Assembly (NCBI RefSeq): GCF_000799465.1
Contig: NZ_JUGU01000001.1
Span: forward strand, 1,240,001 to 1,304,000
From: Psychroserpens sp. Hel_I_66
Lineage (GTDB): Bacteria; Bacteroidota; Bacteroidia; Flavobacteriales; Flavobacteriaceae
Direction of reading: 5' to 3'
DNA length: 64,000 bases
Part shown: positions 19,308 through 28,755 of the stretch, piece by piece
How positions within the stretch are numbered: the first letter of the stretch is position 1
How the letters are laid out: each line of letters starts with the position of its first letter
Program-made: the position numbers and the translations under genes
The notes under the pieces: model-generated
The model's database searches: none
What the model saw: the letters and a program-made list of their open reading frames with translations, nothing else
What the model was told of the DNA's origin: nothing

Positions 19308-20087
19308 TTATGATTTACTACTTGCTTCTGCTCTACCAATAAATACATCAATATTTTTTGCTTGATCTGATGTAGAAAAATCAGATTTTATTCTCTTGTA
19401 ATATTCTAGTGCTTTATCTTTTTTACCAATAGATTGCGCAACGTTTGCAGCCTTTAAAAGGTACATTGGTGTTGTATAATCGTTTGTTGAAGCATTGATT
19501 GCTTTCTCGTAGTACTCAAGTGCTTCTGGTAATTGATTTAATTGCACGAATGCATCACCCATACCACCTTTAGCAATTGGTCCAAGAACAGCATCCTCTG
19601 TTTCAAAATCACCTAAGTATTTTACAGCGTTTGAATAATCCTGAAGGTTTAGATAAGCCATACCTGCATAGTAGTTCGCTAAATTTCCTGCAGGAGTCGA
19701 GCCATATTGGTCAACGATATCTGTTAGACCCAATTTTCCTCCAACACCATTAAGTGCCAATGTGTATAAAGAATCTTTGTTTGTTCCAGTCACAGCCTCA
19801 TCAAAAGATTTTTGAGCGGAGTACATTTCATTCATTGCCTCATCACCTTTTGGCTCTGCAATTAATTTTTGATAACCTAAATAACCTAGCACAATTAAAG
19901 CAACCACACCAATGAGTATAAAAATCCCTTTTTGGTTTCTTGCTACAAAATCTTCAGCCTTATTAGCGCCTTCATCAAGTGAATTAAATACTTCTGCTGT
20001 TGTAGAATCTTGCTCTGAAACTTCAATCGTTTCGCCTTTTTCCTTGATAGGCTTTGGTTTATATCCTCTTTTCTTGTACGTTGCCAT
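19308..20087 (-). CDS. TPR membrane protein (YfgM/BamD-like layout)
   Basis: A 259-residue protein. After a basic N-terminus (YKKRGYKPKP) and an acidic stretch comes one membrane helix (about residues 54-72), then some 180 residues of tetratricopeptide-type helices facing the periplasm. The layout resembles YfgM/ancillary SecYEG translocon proteins; that functional link is inference. The N-terminus again shows the KKRGYKPKP basic motif seen in the small proteins near mutL. It is transcribed leftward with ribH and divergently from recF. Confidence 0.85.
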   Translation of the reverse strand: MATYKKRGYKPKPIKEKGETIEVSEQDSTTAEVFNSLDEGANKAEDFVARNQKGIFILIGVVALIVLGYLGYQKLIAEPKGDEAMNEMYSAQKSFDEAVTGTNKDSLYTLALNGVGGKLGLTDIVDQYGSTPAGNLANYYAGMAYLNLQDYSNAVKYLGDFETEDAVLGPIAKGGMGDAFVQLNQLPEALEYYEKAINASTNDYTTPMYLLKAANVAQSIGKKDKALEYYKRIKSDFSTSDQAKNIDVFIGRAEASSKS

Positions 20088-20105
20088 AATTGATTATTTG
20101 TGGCG

Positions 20106-20113
20106 CAAAAATA
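20106..20113 (-). promoter_or_regulatory. candidate -7 element for the TPR-ribH transcript
   Basis: Leftward TATTTTTG matches the flavobacterial TAnnTTTG -7 box and sits 18 bp upstream of the start codon at 20087. A TTG at the expected -33 position was not seen, so this is tentative. Confidence 0.4.
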
Positions 20114-20207
20114 AAATTTTTATTGGGATTTAAAAGGTAAATTATTTGTTATTTTTACTTCCGCATATAATAATGTCGACCAAACACCAATATTCCCTTT
20201 TAGTTTT

Positions 20208-21287
20208 ATGATTTTAAACACGTTAAGCTTAGTTAATTATAAAAATTTTGAACAACAGGATTTCCAATTTGATACTAAAATTAACTGTTTTGTGGGTTCT
20301 AACGGTGTTGGAAAAACGAATGCGCTTGATGCAATCTATCATTTATCCTTCGGAAAAAGTTACTTCAACCCTATCGCATCACAAAACATTAAGCACGATG
20401 AAGACTTTTTTGTTGTAGACGGTATTTTTGAGAAAAACGATAAAACCGAAAAAGTTGTGGTTTCCTTAAAACGCGGACAAAAGAAAATGATCAAGCGCAA
20501 CGGGAAAGCCTATGATAAATTTAGTGATCATATTGGCTTTATACCTTTAGTCATTATTTCTCCCGCAGATCGTGATTTGATTATAGAAGGTAGTGACACA
20601 CGTCGCAAATTTATTGATAGTGTCATTTCACAGAGTGATAAGACCTATCTCAATAACTTGATCAATTACAATAAAATACTCTCGCAACGTAACGCTTTAC
20701 TCAAATATTTTGCGCTCAACAATACCTTTAACTCTCAAACGCTTGAGGTTTATAATGAGCAATTAGATACCTACGGAAATGAGATTTTTAAAACCAGAGC
20801 ATCATTCTTAGAGGTATTCATCCCAATATTTAAGGAACGTTACAAAGCTATTAGTAATAATAATGAAGATGTCAATCTAAGTTATAAAAGTGATCTTTTT
20901 GAGAATGAACTTAAAACCCTATTAGCGCAAAATATAAATAAGGACAAAGCCATACAATATACAAGTGTAGGGATACATAAAGATGATTTGATTTTTGAAA
21001 TTGAAACGTATCCCATTAAAAAGTTTGGAAGCCAAGGCCAGCAAAAATCATTTTTAATTGCTCTCAAACTGGCTCAGTTTGATTTTATAAAACAAAAAAG
21101 TCACGTGACTCCTCTCCTATTATTGGATGATATTTTTGATAAATTAGACGAAAATCGTGTTGCTCAAATTATAAGTTTGGTTGATAATGATGATTTCGGT
21201 CAACTATTCATAAGCGATACACACGCAGAACGTACTGAAAATGTGGTAAAGCAAATTCACCAATCTTACAAGATATTTAAATTATGA
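20208..21287 (+). CDS. recF: DNA replication and repair protein RecF
   Basis: A 359-residue SMC-like ATPase that, with RecO and RecR, loads RecA at single-strand gaps. Walker A is GSNGVGKTN at about residues 29-37, the ABC signature region is [10 protein letters not shown], and Walker B is [16 protein letters not shown]. The length is normal for the phylum. It is divergent from the TPR-ribH unit, with 120 bp between, and overlaps the next lipoprotein gene by 4 bp. Assignment is secure. Confidence 0.96.
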   Translation: MILNTLSLVNYKNFEQQDFQFDTKINCFVGSNGVGKTNALDAIYHLSFGKSYFNPIASQNIKHDEDFFVVDGIFEKNDKTEKVVVSLKRGQKKMIKRNGKAYDKFSDHIGFIPLVIISPADRDLIIEGSDTRRKFIDSVISQSDKTYLNNLINYNKILSQRNALLKYFALNNTFNSQTLEVYNEQLDTYGNEIFKTRASFLEVFIPIFKERYKAISNNNEDVNLSYKSDLFENELKTLLAQNINKDKAIQYTSVGIHKDDLIFEIETYPIKKFGSQGQQKSFLIALKLAQFDFIKQKSHVTPLLLLDDIFDKLDENRVAQIISLVDNDDFGQLFISDTHAERTENVVKQIHQSYKIFKL

Positions 21288-21721
21288 TTTATAAAAGATT
21301 AGTTATATTAATAATTACATTGTTGCTCTTCAGTTGCTCAAAAGATCCAAATGAGTTTTTGCCTCATATTTCCGGTTATTGGGAAATTGACGAGGTGACC
21401 TTAAGCGATGGCACAAAAAAAGAGTACAATTTTAATGACACGATAGATTATATTGAAATTACAGATTCGGTTTCTGGTTTCCGAAGAAAACTAAAACCAA
21501 ACCTGTTTGGAACATTTGAAACGTCTCAAAGTGAGGAGAATTTCAGCATTAAAATAGAAGACGATAGTTTAAATATTTATTATACAACGCCTTATGCAAG
21601 TTGGAAGGAAACGGTTTTAAATGCCAACGAAAACCAACTTCTTATTCGCAACAATACCAATAAAGATGTGTATCTTTATAAACGTTACGAATCTCTTGAT
21701 TTGGATCTGGAAACCGAATAA
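21284..21721 (+). CDS. lipocalin-like lipoprotein
   Basis: A 145-residue lipoprotein: signal peptide ending LLLFSC, with Cys18 as the lipidation site. The rest ([21 protein letters not shown]... and a run of beta strands) looks like a lipocalin-like domain common in Bacteroidota. It overlaps recF by 4 bp (ATGA) and is probably co-expressed with recF and the DUF721 gene. The ligand is unknown. Confidence 0.78.
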   Translation: MIYKRLVILIITLLLFSCSKDPNEFLPHISGYWEIDEVTLSDGTKKEYNFNDTIDYIEITDSVSGFRRKLKPNLFGTFETSQSEENFSIKIEDDSLNIYYTTPYASWKETVLNANENQLLIRNNTNKDVYLYKRYESLDLDLETE

Positions 21722-21775
21722 ACCTAGTTTTCGTAAATATTGCGAATTGATTCATCAATATTCTCATAAAACAAA

Positions 21776-22072
21776 ATGGCAAAACGACACAACGACAATT
21801 TACCAATTAGCGACATTCTTAAAGAATTTGTTGAAGCCAATAAGCTCCAATCTGGTTTGGATAAAGTAGATGTGAGAGACGCTTGGGCAAAAATGATGGG
21901 AAATGGCGTAAATAACTATACAACAGATGTTACTTTAGATAAAGACGTGCTGTATGTAGCTTTGAGCTCTAGCGTACTTCGTGAGGAATTAAGCTACGGA
22001 AGACAAAAAATCGTAGATATGCTCAACGAGTCTATTGGCAAAAAAGTGGTTAGCAAATTGGTGCTGCGTTAG
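21776..22072 (+). CDS. DUF721 domain protein, DciA-like helicase loader
   Basis: A 98-residue protein with the compact DUF721 fold (core segment VRDAWAKMMGNGVNNYT, then alternating beta strands and a C-terminal helix SYGRQKIVDMLNESIG). DUF721 corresponds to DciA, which loads the replicative helicase DnaB in bacteria without DnaC. Its location just after recF fits a replication role and is conserved in Flavobacteria according to family knowledge. This is a short form that lacks the long N- or C-terminal extension of proteobacterial DciA. The role is inferred from the family. Confidence 0.83.
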   Translation: MAKRHNDNLPISDILKEFVEANKLQSGLDKVDVRDAWAKMMGNGVNNYTTDVTLDKDVLYVALSSSVLREELSYGRQKIVDMLNESIGKKVVSKLVLR

Positions 22073-22261
22073 AGTAATAAAATAACTGAGTCAAAAATAA
22101 GCCTATAATTCTGATTTTCTTCGGAATAAAAACCCACTGATACCTCCATATTCAAATAATAAAAAAAGTTCAAACTAAAATAGTTAGGGCTCTATAATGT
22201 ATATAATCATTTATACCTTCGCACTTTTAAAATCCCAAATACACAAAATCAATTTCAACGA

Positions 22262-23074
22262 ATGCCCAAATTATCCAGAAGAAAATTTATCAAAAGAACC
22301 ATTTTAGCCAGTGTGGGTTTAGTAATATTTGATGCCTTTTGGTTTGAAAAAAACGTTATTGATTGGAATTATTTTGACATTTCCAAAAGCCAAAACAATA
22401 AGATAAAAACCATTCAAATATCAGATTTACATTTTGGTTCCCTGCGATCTGTTCATAAATCAATCGCAGAAAAAATCAATAACATCAATCCAGATTTAAT
22501 ATTTTTCACGGGAGATGCTGTCAATAGCACAGGCGAACTTAGTGCTCTAAACTCATTTTTAAAACTCATCAATAAGGATATTGTCAAATTTGCCATTATG
22601 GGTAACTGGGAATATGCTGGCAAAGTTGATCTCGAACAATTAAAATCTATTTATTCGGAAAATAATTGCGAACTCCTCATCAACGAGAATCGAAACATCA
22701 CTCTAAAAAATCGTGATATTAATATTATTGGAATTGATGATTTAGTTGATGGTAGACCAAATTTCTTGAAGTCTGTTGAAAATTTAAAACCCTCCAAAAC
22801 CAATATTGTTTTAAATCATTGTCCGCAATATCGTGACACCATAGCCAATCAACAAGGAGATTTAAAAATTGATTTGGTGTTGTGCGGTCATACCCATGGC
22901 GGACAAGTAACATTTCTAGGCTACGTACCTTTCACACCCATAGGAAGCGGTAAATATGTGAGGGGCTGGTACACAGATACCAAACCAAAAATGTATGTCT
23001 CAAAAGGTATAGGTACCAGTTTTTATCCAATTCGTTTTGGTGCTCGGGCAGAAATGGTTGAGATAGATTTATAA
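22262..23074 (+). CDS. metallophosphoesterase with Tat-type N-terminus
   Basis: A 270-residue calcineurin-like phosphoesterase. The N-terminus SRRKFIKRT followed by a hydrophobic stretch resembles a twin-arginine signal or anchor. The metal-binding motifs are all visible: DLHFG, GDAVN, GNWEY in place of GNHE/D, LNHCPQ and GHTHGGQ. The Trp in place of His in the GNHD box occurs in the YkuE/LpxH-like membrane-associated subgroup. The substrate is unknown; membrane lipid phosphates are a guess. It is probably monocistronic, 58 bp before the penicillin acylase gene. Confidence 0.87.
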   Translation: MPKLSRRKFIKRTILASVGLVIFDAFWFEKNVIDWNYFDISKSQNNKIKTIQISDLHFGSLRSVHKSIAEKINNINPDLIFFTGDAVNSTGELSALNSFLKLINKDIVKFAIMGNWEYAGKVDLEQLKSIYSENNCELLINENRNITLKNRDINIIGIDDLVDGRPNFLKSVENLKPSKTNIVLNHCPQYRDTIANQQGDLKIDLVLCGHTHGGQVTFLGYVPFTPIGSGKYVRGWYTDTKPKMYVSKGIGTSFYPIRFGARAEMVEIDL

Positions 23075-23131
23075 TTTGCATTTATTAAAACAATATATTT
23101 TAGTAACTTCCAAATCAAAAACTAACCTTTT

Positions 23132-25546
23132 ATGAAATACATCAAACTCCTCACAGCGTTTGTACTCACCATCGTTGTTTTTTATGTACTCAATACAAAA
23201 TTGGGTTCCATCCCTCCAATTGGTAAATTTTTGGATCCTGTTGGTGGTGTTTGGCAAAATGATCGAGACGATGTTATCGACGGAAATATCAACATCCAAG
23301 GACTATCTGCTCCAGTAACCATTTATTATGACGAACAATTGATTCCGCATATTTTTGCACAAAACGACCTTGATTTGTATAAAGCTCAAGGTTACATTAC
23401 AGCAAAACATCGGTTGTGGCAAATGGAATTTCAAACGCATGCAGCTGCAGGTCGTATTTCAGAAATTGTGGGAAGCGACGCACTCAACTACGATCGTACG
23501 GAACGTAGACGTGGCATGGGTTATGGCGCAGAGCAAGTCATTAAAAAAATGCAGGAAGATCCTGAAATGATCACATTACTTGAAGCCTATCGCGATGGTG
23601 TAAACAGTTTTATAGCTTCATTGAATGACAAAAGTTTGCCTGTAGAATATAAATTACTCGACTACAAACCCGAAGAATGGACCACAAAAAAAACAGCATT
23701 ATTATTAATGTATATGACCAAAATGCTCGCTGGTGGAGATGATGATTTAGAATATACCAATATGCTGCGCAAGTTTGGCAAAGACCGTTTTGACCTGCTA
23801 TTTCCAGACTTTTTTGATGTGAACGATCCTATTATTCCGAAGGAAACCGACTGGAGCTACATCAACGTCAAAAAAACCGAAACACCTCAAATTGAATTGC
23901 CTTTAGATACCATTTCGCAAACTATAGAAAAACCAAACCCAGATAATGGCAGTAACAACTGGGCAGTTTCGGGAGAAAAATCTGCGACCGGAAATGCTAT
24001 TTTAGCCAACGATCCTCATTTGGGATTGAACCTCCCTTCCATTTGGTTTGTAATGCAATTGAGCACTCCAGAGTATAATACAATGGGAGCCACATTGCCT
24101 GGTGCATTGGGCATAATTTCAGGGTTTAATGAGCACATTTCTTGGGGAGAAACCAATGCGACACGTGATGTTTTGGATTGGTATAAAATTGAATTTAAAG
24201 ACGATAAAAGAACGCAATATAAATATGGTGAAGGTTGGAGAGACACTACCGTTCGTGTTGAGGAAATTAAGGTTAATGGTGGTGAAACCGTTATAGATTC
24301 GGTAATTTACACCCATCATGGACCAGTAACTTACGACTCGAATTTTATGGGAAATAACGAAAAAGCAGGTTACGCTATGAGATGGATAGGTCACGAAGGT
24401 GGCAATAACCAGCGACCATTTTTAGATTTAAACCGCGCAAAAAATTATGACGATTACGTTAATGCACTCAAACAATATACTGCGCCTGCCCAAAATTTTG
24501 TATTTGCTTCTACTGAAGGTGATATCGCCATTTGGATACAAGGTCTGTTTCCTAACAAATGGGATGGTCAAGGGAAATTCTTAATGGATGGATCAAACCC
24601 CGAACACGATTGGCAAAGCTTTATTCCGCAGGAATTTAATGCACATGTCAAAAATCCAGATCGTGGTTTCGTAAGTTCTGCCAATCAGCATCCTGTTGAT
24701 GAAAGCTATCCTTTTTATGTATTTAATGACGGTTATGAAACGTATAGAAACCGCGTAATCAATAACTTTTTACAAAGTAATAATAATATTAGCGTTGACG
24801 ATTTTAAAGCACTTCATAATAACAATTACAATTTAAAAGCTGCGGAATTATTGCCCTATATTTTTGAAACGATGGATTCTAGTGATTTATCTTCGGAAGA
24901 AATAAAAATTTACAACCAAATCAAAGATTGGGATTTTAGCAACGATATTGAAAAATTAGGACCGAGCATTTGGTCAAAATGGTATTCTAAATTATATACT
25001 ATTACTTGGGATGAGTTTGAAAGCGAAGAAGAAGCACTCACCTCGCCATATACCTATCAAACCATTTATTTGATGAAAAACAATCCCGATAACGAGTTTA
25101 TGGATATTCTAGAAACTCCAGAACAGGAAACCGCTCAAGATTTGTTTCTCATTACATTTAAGGACACCGCAAAAGAACTTTTAGACTGGCAAACAGAAAA
25201 TGGTGAGTACAATTGGCAAGCCTACAAAGGCACTCGTGTTGGTCATTTACTACAAGCTTTACCAGCATTTTCGAGATTTGACTTGCCTATAGGTGGTGAT
25301 CGAAATATCGTAAATGCAACCTCTGCAACGCATGGTCCTTCTTGGAGAATGATTGTAGAAATGAGTTCACCACCTAAGGCTTTAGGGATTTATCCTGGCG
25401 GACAATCTGGAAATCCCGGGAGTGTCTATTATGATAATTTTATTGATGATTGGGCAATTGGCAAGTACCATGAATTACATTTTATGCAAGACAAAACCGT
25501 AACTAAAAAGATCATCGCAACACAAACCCTAACACCAACCAACTAG
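23132..25546 (+). CDS. penicillin acylase family protein
   Basis: An 804-residue Ntn hydrolase with an N-terminal membrane helix or signal (about residues 5-22). The precursor is expected to cleave itself before S274 in GSNNWAVSG, giving alpha and beta chains; the invariant SNNW start of the beta chain is intact. Other family marks are ITAKHRLWQMEFQTHAAAGR and LANDPHLGLNLPSIWF. It acts in the periplasm. Substrates in this family are amides such as beta-lactams or acyl-homoserine lactones, and which applies here cannot be told. It is followed after one base by a small membrane protein gene. Confidence 0.92.
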   Translation: MKYIKLLTAFVLTIVVFYVLNTKLGSIPPIGKFLDPVGGVWQNDRDDVIDGNINIQGLSAPVTIYYDEQLIPHIFAQNDLDLYKAQGYITAKHRLWQMEFQTHAAAGRISEIVGSDALNYDRTERRRGMGYGAEQVIKKMQEDPEMITLLEAYRDGVNSFIASLNDKSLPVEYKLLDYKPEEWTTKKTALLLMYMTKMLAGGDDDLEYTNMLRKFGKDRFDLLFPDFFDVNDPIIPKETDWSYINVKKTETPQIELPLDTISQTIEKPNPDNGSNNWAVSGEKSATGNAILANDPHLGLNLPSIWFVMQLSTPEYNTMGATLPGALGIISGFNEHISWGETNATRDVLDWYKIEFKDDKRTQYKYGEGWRDTTVRVEEIKVNGGETVIDSVIYTHHGPVTYDSNFMGNNEKAGYAMRWIGHEGGNNQRPFLDLNRAKNYDDYVNALKQYTAPAQNFVFASTEGDIAIWIQGLFPNKWDGQGKFLMDGSNPEHDWQSFIPQEFNAHVKNPDRGFVSSANQHPVDESYPFYVFNDGYETYRNRVINNFLQSNNNISVDDFKALHNNNYNLKAAELLPYIFETMDSSDLSSEEIKIYNQIKDWDFSNDIEKLGPSIWSKWYSKLYTITWDEFESEEEALTSPYTYQTIYLMKNNPDNEFMDILETPEQETAQDLFLITFKDTAKELLDWQTENGEYNWQAYKGTRVGHLLQALPAFSRFDLPIGGDRNIVNATSATHGPSWRMIVEMSSPPKALGIYPGGQSGNPGSVYYDNFIDDWAIGKYHELHFMQDKTVTKKIIATQTLTPTN

Positions 25547-25547
25547 C

Positions 25548-25901
25548 ATGAAGCAACATATCATCAACTTTGTAGTCACTATCATAATCGCGCTCATTTT
25601 ATCCCAGTTTTTACCTTGGTGGTCTGTGATGGTCGCAGGCTTTGTGTCTGCTCTTTTTTTTAGACTGAAACGTGCTGCAATATTTCTCGTGCCTTTTCTT
25701 GCCATCTTTTGTTTTTGGGCAGTTTATGCCTTTATTATGAGTAGCGGTAACGATTTTACATTGGCTAAAAAAATCGCTGTCCTCCTACCACTTGGCGGAA
25801 ACCCTTATCTCTTAATTTTAGTCACTGGATTAGTTGGTGGCATTTCTGCTGGTGTGGCTGGTATGTTTGGGAATGTTTTAGGTGTTTTGGTCAGGAAATA
25901 A
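25548..25901 (+). CDS. small four-helix membrane protein of unknown function
   Basis: A 117-residue, very hydrophobic protein with about four membrane segments and Gly-rich turns near the end (LVTGLVGGISAGVAGMFGNVLG). It starts one base after the penicillin acylase stop codon and is surely co-transcribed with it. It is the last gene on the left side of the cassette-like region. I do not recognise a family. Confidence 0.75.
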   Translation: MKQHIINFVVTIIIALILSQFLPWWSVMVAGFVSALFFRLKRAAIFLVPFLAIFCFWAVYAFIMSSGNDFTLAKKIAVLLPLGGNPYLLILVTGLVGGISAGVAGMFGNVLGVLVRK

Positions 25902-25970
25902 GTTACTACAATTTCATGCAGTTAAATATCACTACTAGAGGTTAAGGATTTACTATTTTAGCGTTATATT

Positions 25971-26738
25971 GTGGATATACGTAATTACTTATATACAAGT
26001 GTTACCCAACATTTGAGAAAGACCTTTGAACATAACAACAAACTTCTAAAAATCCTCTTAAGGGAGAATATTTATTTTGTTATTGGTTTGATAATTATAA
26101 CACCTATTTATTATTATCTGAAAAAAGGAGAGCAATTTGTTTTGGACTTTTTATTTGTCAAAATAATGTCTGTGATTTTCTTAATCTATAATCTACCGAA
26201 TTTCATTATTTATTTTAACTATTACAAAGAAAATAAGAATACGAAAATTAAGATTGACACAGAAAACAACAGCATCGAAATTGTCAAAAACGGAGTATCA
26301 AAACAATATGAAATAACGGAAATAAAATCTTCAATTTATCATTTAGGAATTTATTACAAAAATCGGATTGACAACGCAATGCGCTGGAAAATGATAAACT
26401 CTGACCTTGCATACTGGGATTTAGAATTTAATAATGGAGACAGATATTATATTTCAAACTTAATTGTGGATTTTCTGCACGACGAACCAATTGTAGAGAA
26501 TACAAAGTATAGATTTAGAATGTTTCAATACATTAACAAATCCGATTCTAAAGAAGCTTTAACTTTAAAACAAGAATTCGAAAGGCAAAAAGAAAAAAGT
26601 CTAACGAAAAAGTTTGTGGAAAAATTTGAATCAAAATCTGAAACGGAATTGAACGAAATTTTGACAAACAAATCAAATTATCAAAAAGAAGCGTTAAAAG
26701 CAGTTGAATTAATATTAAAAAATAAAAACGTTGGGTAA
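25971..26738 (+). CDS. cassette 1: two-helix membrane protein of unknown function
   Basis: A 255-residue protein with two membrane segments (about residues 33-50 and 60-85), a beta-rich PH-like part (95-185) and a charged helical C-terminus with the pattern SETELNEIL...YQKEALKAVELILK, seen in other Bacteroidota membrane proteins. The only in-frame starts are GTG at 25971 and TTG at 26013. The GTG lies outside the presumed cassette, which begins at GTTACCC (26001), so in another location the protein would start elsewhere, perhaps at the TTG. The stop codon lies inside the closing GGGTAAC of the cassette. The function is unknown. Confidence 0.72.
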   Translation: MDIRNYLYTSVTQHLRKTFEHNNKLLKILLRENIYFVIGLIIITPIYYYLKKGEQFVLDFLFVKIMSVIFLIYNLPNFIIYFNYYKENKNTKIKIDTENNSIEIVKNGVSKQYEITEIKSSIYHLGIYYKNRIDNAMRWKMINSDLAYWDLEFNNGDRYYISNLIVDFLHDEPIVENTKYRFRMFQYINKSDSKEALTLKQEFERQKEKSLTKKFVEKFESKSETELNEILTNKSNYQKEALKAVELILKNKNVG

Positions 26739-26864
26739 CACCGTATAAAAAAATTGCTAGTTTTAGCTAAACCAAAGTTAGTTGCTTGTTTTCTAGCTTC
26801 TGATTTTCCTTCGGAAAATCCTCGCACACAAACACGCAACTTTCCTTATACATAATCGTTAGGC
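26733..26864 (+). repeat. attC-like element 1
   Basis: This 132-bp element begins with R'' GGGTAAC and L'' GTATAA (26743) and ends with L' TTATAC and R' GTTAGGC (26858-26864). The L arms are exact complements. The centre holds TTTTCCTTCGGAAAATCC, which forms a short hairpin and includes the genome-wide octamer, and CACGCAAC near the right end. It belongs to subfamily A. Confidence 0.75.
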
Positions 26865-26875
26865 TTAATAAGAAA

Positions 26876-27430
26876 ATGACACTCTTCGAATCATTAGAAC
26901 ATATCAAGAAACGACCTAAAATGTACTTTCAGGAACAGCTAACTTTAGCTCATTTAGAAGCTTTCATTTATGGCTACGAAACTGCATCGGAATCCAATGA
27001 GGAAATTTTCCCAAATGGAATGAGTTTGGTGTATTTTGATACTTGGTTGACTGGAGCAATTGGAAAAACTTTGTCTGGAAATAGAGGATGGCGGAAAAGA
27101 ATTGAATACGTTACAAAAGATGAGAATCAAGCAGTAGAACTTTTCTTTGATTTGATATTTAAGTTTACTAATGGAAAAGTAAAAATAACCCAAAAAGAAA
27201 CCGAACCGAAATCGCTAAAATGGAGTCGAGGCGATGGAAATACAAAACTTGAAGATTTTCAAGAAATAGAAGAAATAATTGTACGTTTCGAATTGTTAGA
27301 ACACGAATTTTCTAAAACAAAATTTAAGATTGGATATAATGCGAATGATTTCAAAGTTTATGTTGAACCACAATTAAGCGGAAAAAATTTAATAACATTT
27401 AGATATACAGAAATTGAAGAAAATTACTAA
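26876..27430 (+). CDS. cassette 2: uncharacterised soluble protein
   Basis: A 184-residue cytoplasmic protein with no signal peptide or membrane segment. The N-terminus reads ESLEHIKKRPKMYF, like a widespread family of small uncharacterised proteins starting with an I-x-x-RP-x-MY motif and often found in toxin/immunity or accessory loci; that link is from memory and weak. The stop codon overlaps the extended end of the cassette (TAAGCCTAAC), which is the exact complement of its beginning (GTTAGGCTTA at 26858). I cannot assign a function. Confidence 0.7.
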   Translation: MTLFESLEHIKKRPKMYFQEQLTLAHLEAFIYGYETASESNEEIFPNGMSLVYFDTWLTGAIGKTLSGNRGWRKRIEYVTKDENQAVELFFDLIFKFTNGKVKITQKETEPKSLKWSRGDGNTKLEDFQEIEEIIVRFELLEHEFSKTKFKIGYNANDFKVYVEPQLSGKNLITFRYTEIEENY

Positions 27431-27564
27431 GCCTAACACCGTGTAAAAAACATTGCTTATTTTAGTTCAATCGTTTGGGCATTGTGTGTTTGCCAGCTTC
27501 CGATTTTCCTGCGGAAAATCCTCGCAAGCAAGCACGCAACGTCCCTTACACATTAAAGTTGGCA
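27431..27564 (+). repeat. attC-like element 2
   Basis: This 134-bp element has R'' GCCTAAC directly after the stop codon, L'' GTGTAA, L' TTACAC and R' GTTGGC (27558). The L arms differ from element 1 but still pair perfectly. The centre has TTTTCCTGCGGAAAATCCTCGC and the right part CACGCAAC. It is subfamily A and the best preserved copy. Confidence 0.78.
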
Positions 27565-27584
27565 TGAATTAAAAAAACAAACCC

Positions 27585-28466
27585 ATGAAAAACTCTCTAC
27601 TGTTTATTACATTAAGCTTTTTCTCTTTTTCATTTGGACAAGAATTTAGCATTGAATTGTTTTTTGAAGATTCTGCAGGGAATCAAGACAGCATTATTCT
27701 TGGTTATGATGATAATGCAACCGATGATATAGATAATTCATTTAATGAAACTAATATAATCACAATTCCTTACAATTCTGGCTTAGATGTTAGAATTAGC
27801 GATGAACTACAAGCTCGAACTACTTATCCCAATCCAATTCCAGCTACATATCATACTAAAACACAAATATTTCAAAAAAACTGCCCAACAAACTTTTCTA
27901 TCCAATCCATTGATATAGTAACTAATAATTGGCCAGTTTCAGTCACTTGGAATAATTTATTATTTGATGATGAATGTAGAAATGGATCAGTTTTCACAAG
28001 TATTAATCCAGGAGGATGGTGGGACACAGGAAGCCCAAGTGAATTTTCCAGTGGCTTTTACAGAGTCCAACTTTTTAATGAAAACAGTGTGACTTTTGAC
28101 GATAATACTGAATACCCAGAATATGCAAACAATGAAAATTATGCTTATTTAACTGATGACAATACTGTTGTATCTGTTTTTTGGTTCACTTTTGGTAATG
28201 AGTCGTTATTATTAAACGTTGAAGAATACAATTTACCCAAACTATCAATCTATCCAAATCCAACAGATAGTAAAGTAACATTTGATATTAATACAACTAG
28301 TCTGGAAATTGAACATGTTGAATTATTTGACATTACTGGAAAAGTTTCAAAAATTAAGCTTGACAATGACTCAATCAATTTGGAGAAATTTGAAAATGGA
28401 GTTTATTTCGTTCGCTTAATATTTAAAAATGGAAATACTTTATTGAAAAGGATTATTAAAAAATAA
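27585..28466 (+). CDS. cassette 3: secreted protein with T9SS C-terminal sorting domain
   Basis: A 293-residue protein with a signal peptide (residues 1-18, ending FSFGQ) and a type A T9SS sorting domain at about residues 222-293: the signature LSIYPNPTDSKVTFDI, ELFDITGK, then FENGVYFVRL and a KRIIKK end. It is therefore exported through the outer membrane by the gliding-linked type IX system and probably surface-attached. The passenger (residues 19-215) is beta-rich, has no recognisable catalytic motif, and contains three Cys. Its presence in a cassette shows that cargo can plug into the host secretion system. Confidence 0.85.
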   Translation: MKNSLLFITLSFFSFSFGQEFSIELFFEDSAGNQDSIILGYDDNATDDIDNSFNETNIITIPYNSGLDVRISDELQARTTYPNPIPATYHTKTQIFQKNCPTNFSIQSIDIVTNNWPVSVTWNNLLFDDECRNGSVFTSINPGGWWDTGSPSEFSSGFYRVQLFNENSVTFDDNTEYPEYANNENYAYLTDDNTVVSVFWFTFGNESLLLNVEEYNLPKLSIYPNPTDSKVTFDINTTSLEIEHVELFDITGKVSKIKLDNDSINLEKFENGVYFVRLIFKNGNTLLKRIIKK

Positions 28467-28469
28467 CGA

Positions 28470-28614
28470 CATGCTAACTTAAGACGTGAATAATTCATTG
28501 ATTTGGTCGTTGCCTATTTGGATAATTCCTTCGGAATTTTCTCGCGTTCGTTTTTGTTTATCAAATTAGTTGTTTAAACACGCAACTAACCATTCACAAA
28601 AACATTATAGCGGT
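28470..28614 (+). repeat. attC-like element 3
   Basis: About 145 bp. It starts CATGCTAAC, pairing 8 of 9 with the opening of its own cassette (GTTGGCATG). L'' is GTGAAT and L' is ATTCAC, an exact complement and different from elements 1 and 2. The right boundary reads ATTATAGCGG instead of GTT. The centre has the octamer CTTCGGAA, then TTTTTGTTTATCAAATTAGTTG, the mark of subfamily B. Confidence 0.68.
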
Positions 28615-28755
28615 AATGGAAAAAACATTGTGCTAAACAACAAACTATAAAATTGAACCTTACATTAGCGTACAACAAAAGTATATTTGACTTCAAAAGT
28701 TTTTCTGTTATTTAACAATTTTGCAGTGCAATTCTGCAATAAATAAAACAGAAAA

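Noticed and set aside
21099-21110. Palindrome AGTCACGTGACT looked like the core of a parS site
   Set aside because: It lies inside recF coding for Ser-His-Val-Thr, and the flanks do not match the TGTTTCACGTGAAACA consensus.
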